This document shows positions 62,115-64,000 of a DNA stretch of 64,000 nucleotides, one piece after another; position 1 is the first letter of the stretch; each line of letters starts with the position of its first letter. The stretch is from Alisma plantago-aquatica (lineage: Eukaryota; Streptophyta; Magnoliopsida; Alismatales; Alismataceae), in assembly GCA_963693085.1 (NCBI GenBank), contig OY856413.1, forward strand, positions 748,076,556 through 748,140,555, in the 5' to 3' direction. The position numbers and the translations under genes are program-made. The notes under the pieces were generated by a model. That model made no database searches and was not told the DNA's origin. It saw only the letters and a program-made list of their open reading frames with translations.

Positions 62115-62126
62115 GCTCTGATACCA
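62115..62126 (-). other. Primer-binding site of element A (initiator tRNA-Met)
   Basis: GCTCTGATACCA, exact complement of TGGTATCAGAGC, one base from the LTR start at 62128. Confidence 0.88.
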
Positions 62127-62127
62127 A

Positions 62128-64000
62128 TGTTGGGTTATTGGGGAGGCAGAGAAGGCAGCGGAAACAAAAAAAATTCTCCTCCCCAAACCGAGAACAAGGA
62201 AACGCGTCAACGTCTATACAATAGGAAAGGATGGTTTGTGGAATCATACCTTGTCCCGAGGCTTGCTCGGCGACAGTACCTCGCGGCTTGCACAGTCTTC
62301 ACCTCCGGTCTTGAACAGTGTCTGTGCAGCTCCTGGTCACACCGGGACTGACGACTCCTGGTCTCACCGAGACTGTAGGGATTGACAGCTGTCCTCTGAG
62401 CGACAGAAATCTCCTGCCTCTGAAGTAGTCCACACGAACCACCTGAAACTCCAATCTCCTTGCCTCACAAGGAATTTGAAGGAGTCACACCCTCCTATCA
62501 GCATACTAGTCACTAACACACTCTCCTACCACCAGTCGCTTTCTGCAGTTGTCTTTCCCTTGTTGTGCCTCCCTTATCGGGTAGCACTTGCTCGGGCTCT
62601 CTCAGTTACCAAAACCAGAGAGAACGACAACTTTACAGAGCAAATGGTTGCACTAAGTTGTACTTTGAGAAGCACCCAATACCCCTATATATAGGAGGGT
62701 CATGGGACAAGGTTCTCTATCCCGGGCAATATGGGACTACAGCAGGAGTAGAAGGGTTCGAGATTTTCCACAAAAACAACCAACTCGCAACCTGAACTGA
62801 TTGTTTCATTTCTGAAATGGTCAGTTGGGGACCTGAGCCAGTCAGTTGACACCTCAACTGATCGGTTGGGACCCATGAAATGATCGATTCACTTCTAAAC
62901 TGGTCAGTTCATGGTCCTGATCAATTCCCGATTGACTTTTCCTATTTTGTTTCTAATTGGTATCAAATACCAATCCTTGTTCCAATCAAATTGGGAAAGT
63001 GAAACGAAAGGAAATTTCTCACCAATCCTACTTTCCCAACTTGCTCGGTTGGACCAGTTGAACCGATCATTTCAACACTTGATGTGATTGTTTCACCCTA
63101 TCCATCAACCGATCGACTCACCATCTGAGCCGATCGGTTCACCAAGTTGAGTCGATCGGTTCGTCACATGAGCCGATCGGTTGGGAGTGCAGATTGTGGA
63201 GATTCAGTCAATTGCAGTTTCAATCAATCTGATACTCCAATCAATGTGTCCAACACCTTGAACATTATGACATTGAGCTATCAATTAATTGAGTGTTTAA
63301 TTGAACTACTAAACTCCTTTAGTAATCAATCTAAACATTGTTTGTGGACAAAACTCCTCTTCCAAGTGAAATCTTGTGTGTGACCCTACATGTCCATTTC
63401 ACGTTGGCAGTGAAAGTCCATAACACTTATGACTTCACAAGCAAAGAGCGGTGCCTAGTCACACATCAGTGCTACCCAAGTGAAATAGAAAGTTGGAGAA
63501 CAACTTTCAATCCTACAATCCATGAATGGTGTTACAGTGAATGTATAACTCCTTTATCACTGATATCCTGAATGAACTCAAGGCATGGAACAGTCATCCT
63601 GTCAACGTTCATTCACTTTCTTGATCTCAGAGTAGATTGGAAGAGATATGTTATGACATTAGTATCACATACTGATTCACACATGTGTGCACGCCTTTCT
63701 CAATCCTACTCATCAAGTGGCCATGGATATCAAACTCACTTAAGAGGGAAAAATCCCATATCTATCACTCACCCCTCAAAAGCCCCATGTGTCAAAGCCA
63801 CCCAATCATCACCTTTATAACAACCCATGTTTCAGGACTGCGTTTGATGATGTCAAAGTTTGCCCAACGACATGTGTTGAGCGTAGTGATTTCAGGTCAG
63901 AGAATCACACTCACCACCATCACTGTGAATACTGACTGTGACTACCATGTCATGGTTCCATGTGTCAAACTCACGGTGGGTATGTCCGGTACACTTGTTC
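62128..64000 (-). repeat. 5' LTR of element A, truncated by the window end
   Basis: Collinear with the left LTR over its 1873 visible bases. TATA box at 62685-62695; palindrome clusters at about 62795-62925 and 63045-63185. It differs from the left LTR by scattered substitutions, many of them C/T or G/A. Confidence 0.9.

Larger units (their letters stand above)
55221..64000 (-). mobile_element. Ty1/copia element A (right LTR cut by window end)
   Basis: Left LTR 55221-57465, polypurine tract 57466-57480, pol relic, gag 59832-60686, leader, primer-binding site 62115-62126, right LTR from 62128, expected to end near 64370. Inserted into LINE J; the five bases before it are ATAAC. Same family as B and C, opposite orientation to B. 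Confidence 0.92.

Overview
The window is nuclear DNA from a plant (seed-plant type), AT-rich and made almost entirely of nested, decayed retrotransposons. I found no host gene, rRNA or tRNA gene, or CRISPR array. The plant assignment rests on Ty1/copia and Ty3/gypsy LTR elements primed by initiator tRNA-Met (binding site TGGTATCAGAGC and its complement), plant L1-type LINEs with a DUF4283-like ORF1, one end of a CACTA DNA transposon and plant telo-box motifs. The species cannot be told from this sequence.

Layout, with letters I assign. Gypsy element H, minus strand, fills 1-7706 and ends near 20061. Its right LTR is interrupted by a CACTA end (about 6938-7375) and by copia element D (7707-19904, target duplication ACAAG). 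D's own left LTR is interrupted by solo LTR C (8020-10265, duplication CTCCT). A shrunken gypsy-like element G (plus strand, about 20062-24730) carries a nearly complete L1-type LINE (24731-30867) in its 3' LTR. Gypsy element E (31194-46972, minus strand) holds an older LTR-derived block F (about 34205-44391), which holds copia element B (35025-42496, duplication CCAAT). Next is a broken retroelement ORF of the 'putative plant transposon protein' type (K, 47183-50928), split by solo LTR I (47744-49849). Then comes a second LINE (J) in two head-to-head halves (51592-53149 minus, 53293-55220 plus). Copia element A (55221 to beyond the window end, minus strand) is inserted into it.

A, B and C belong to one copia family and D and I to an older branch of it. 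Their LTRs are about 2.2 kb and have a TATA box. In A, B and C the U3 carries a cluster of about fifteen copies of a 12-bp palindrome, consensus AACCGATCGGTT. A and B share the same lesions in pol, including a damaged YVDD box, while gag is better kept. This suggests that they are copies of a non-autonomous element moved by proteins supplied from elsewhere.

The coding relics carry premature stops that can nearly all be read as CGA, CAA or CAG changed to a stop by C-to-T. This fits decay by deamination of methylated cytosine. Statements about families come from motif recognition by eye; no database search or alignment was run.
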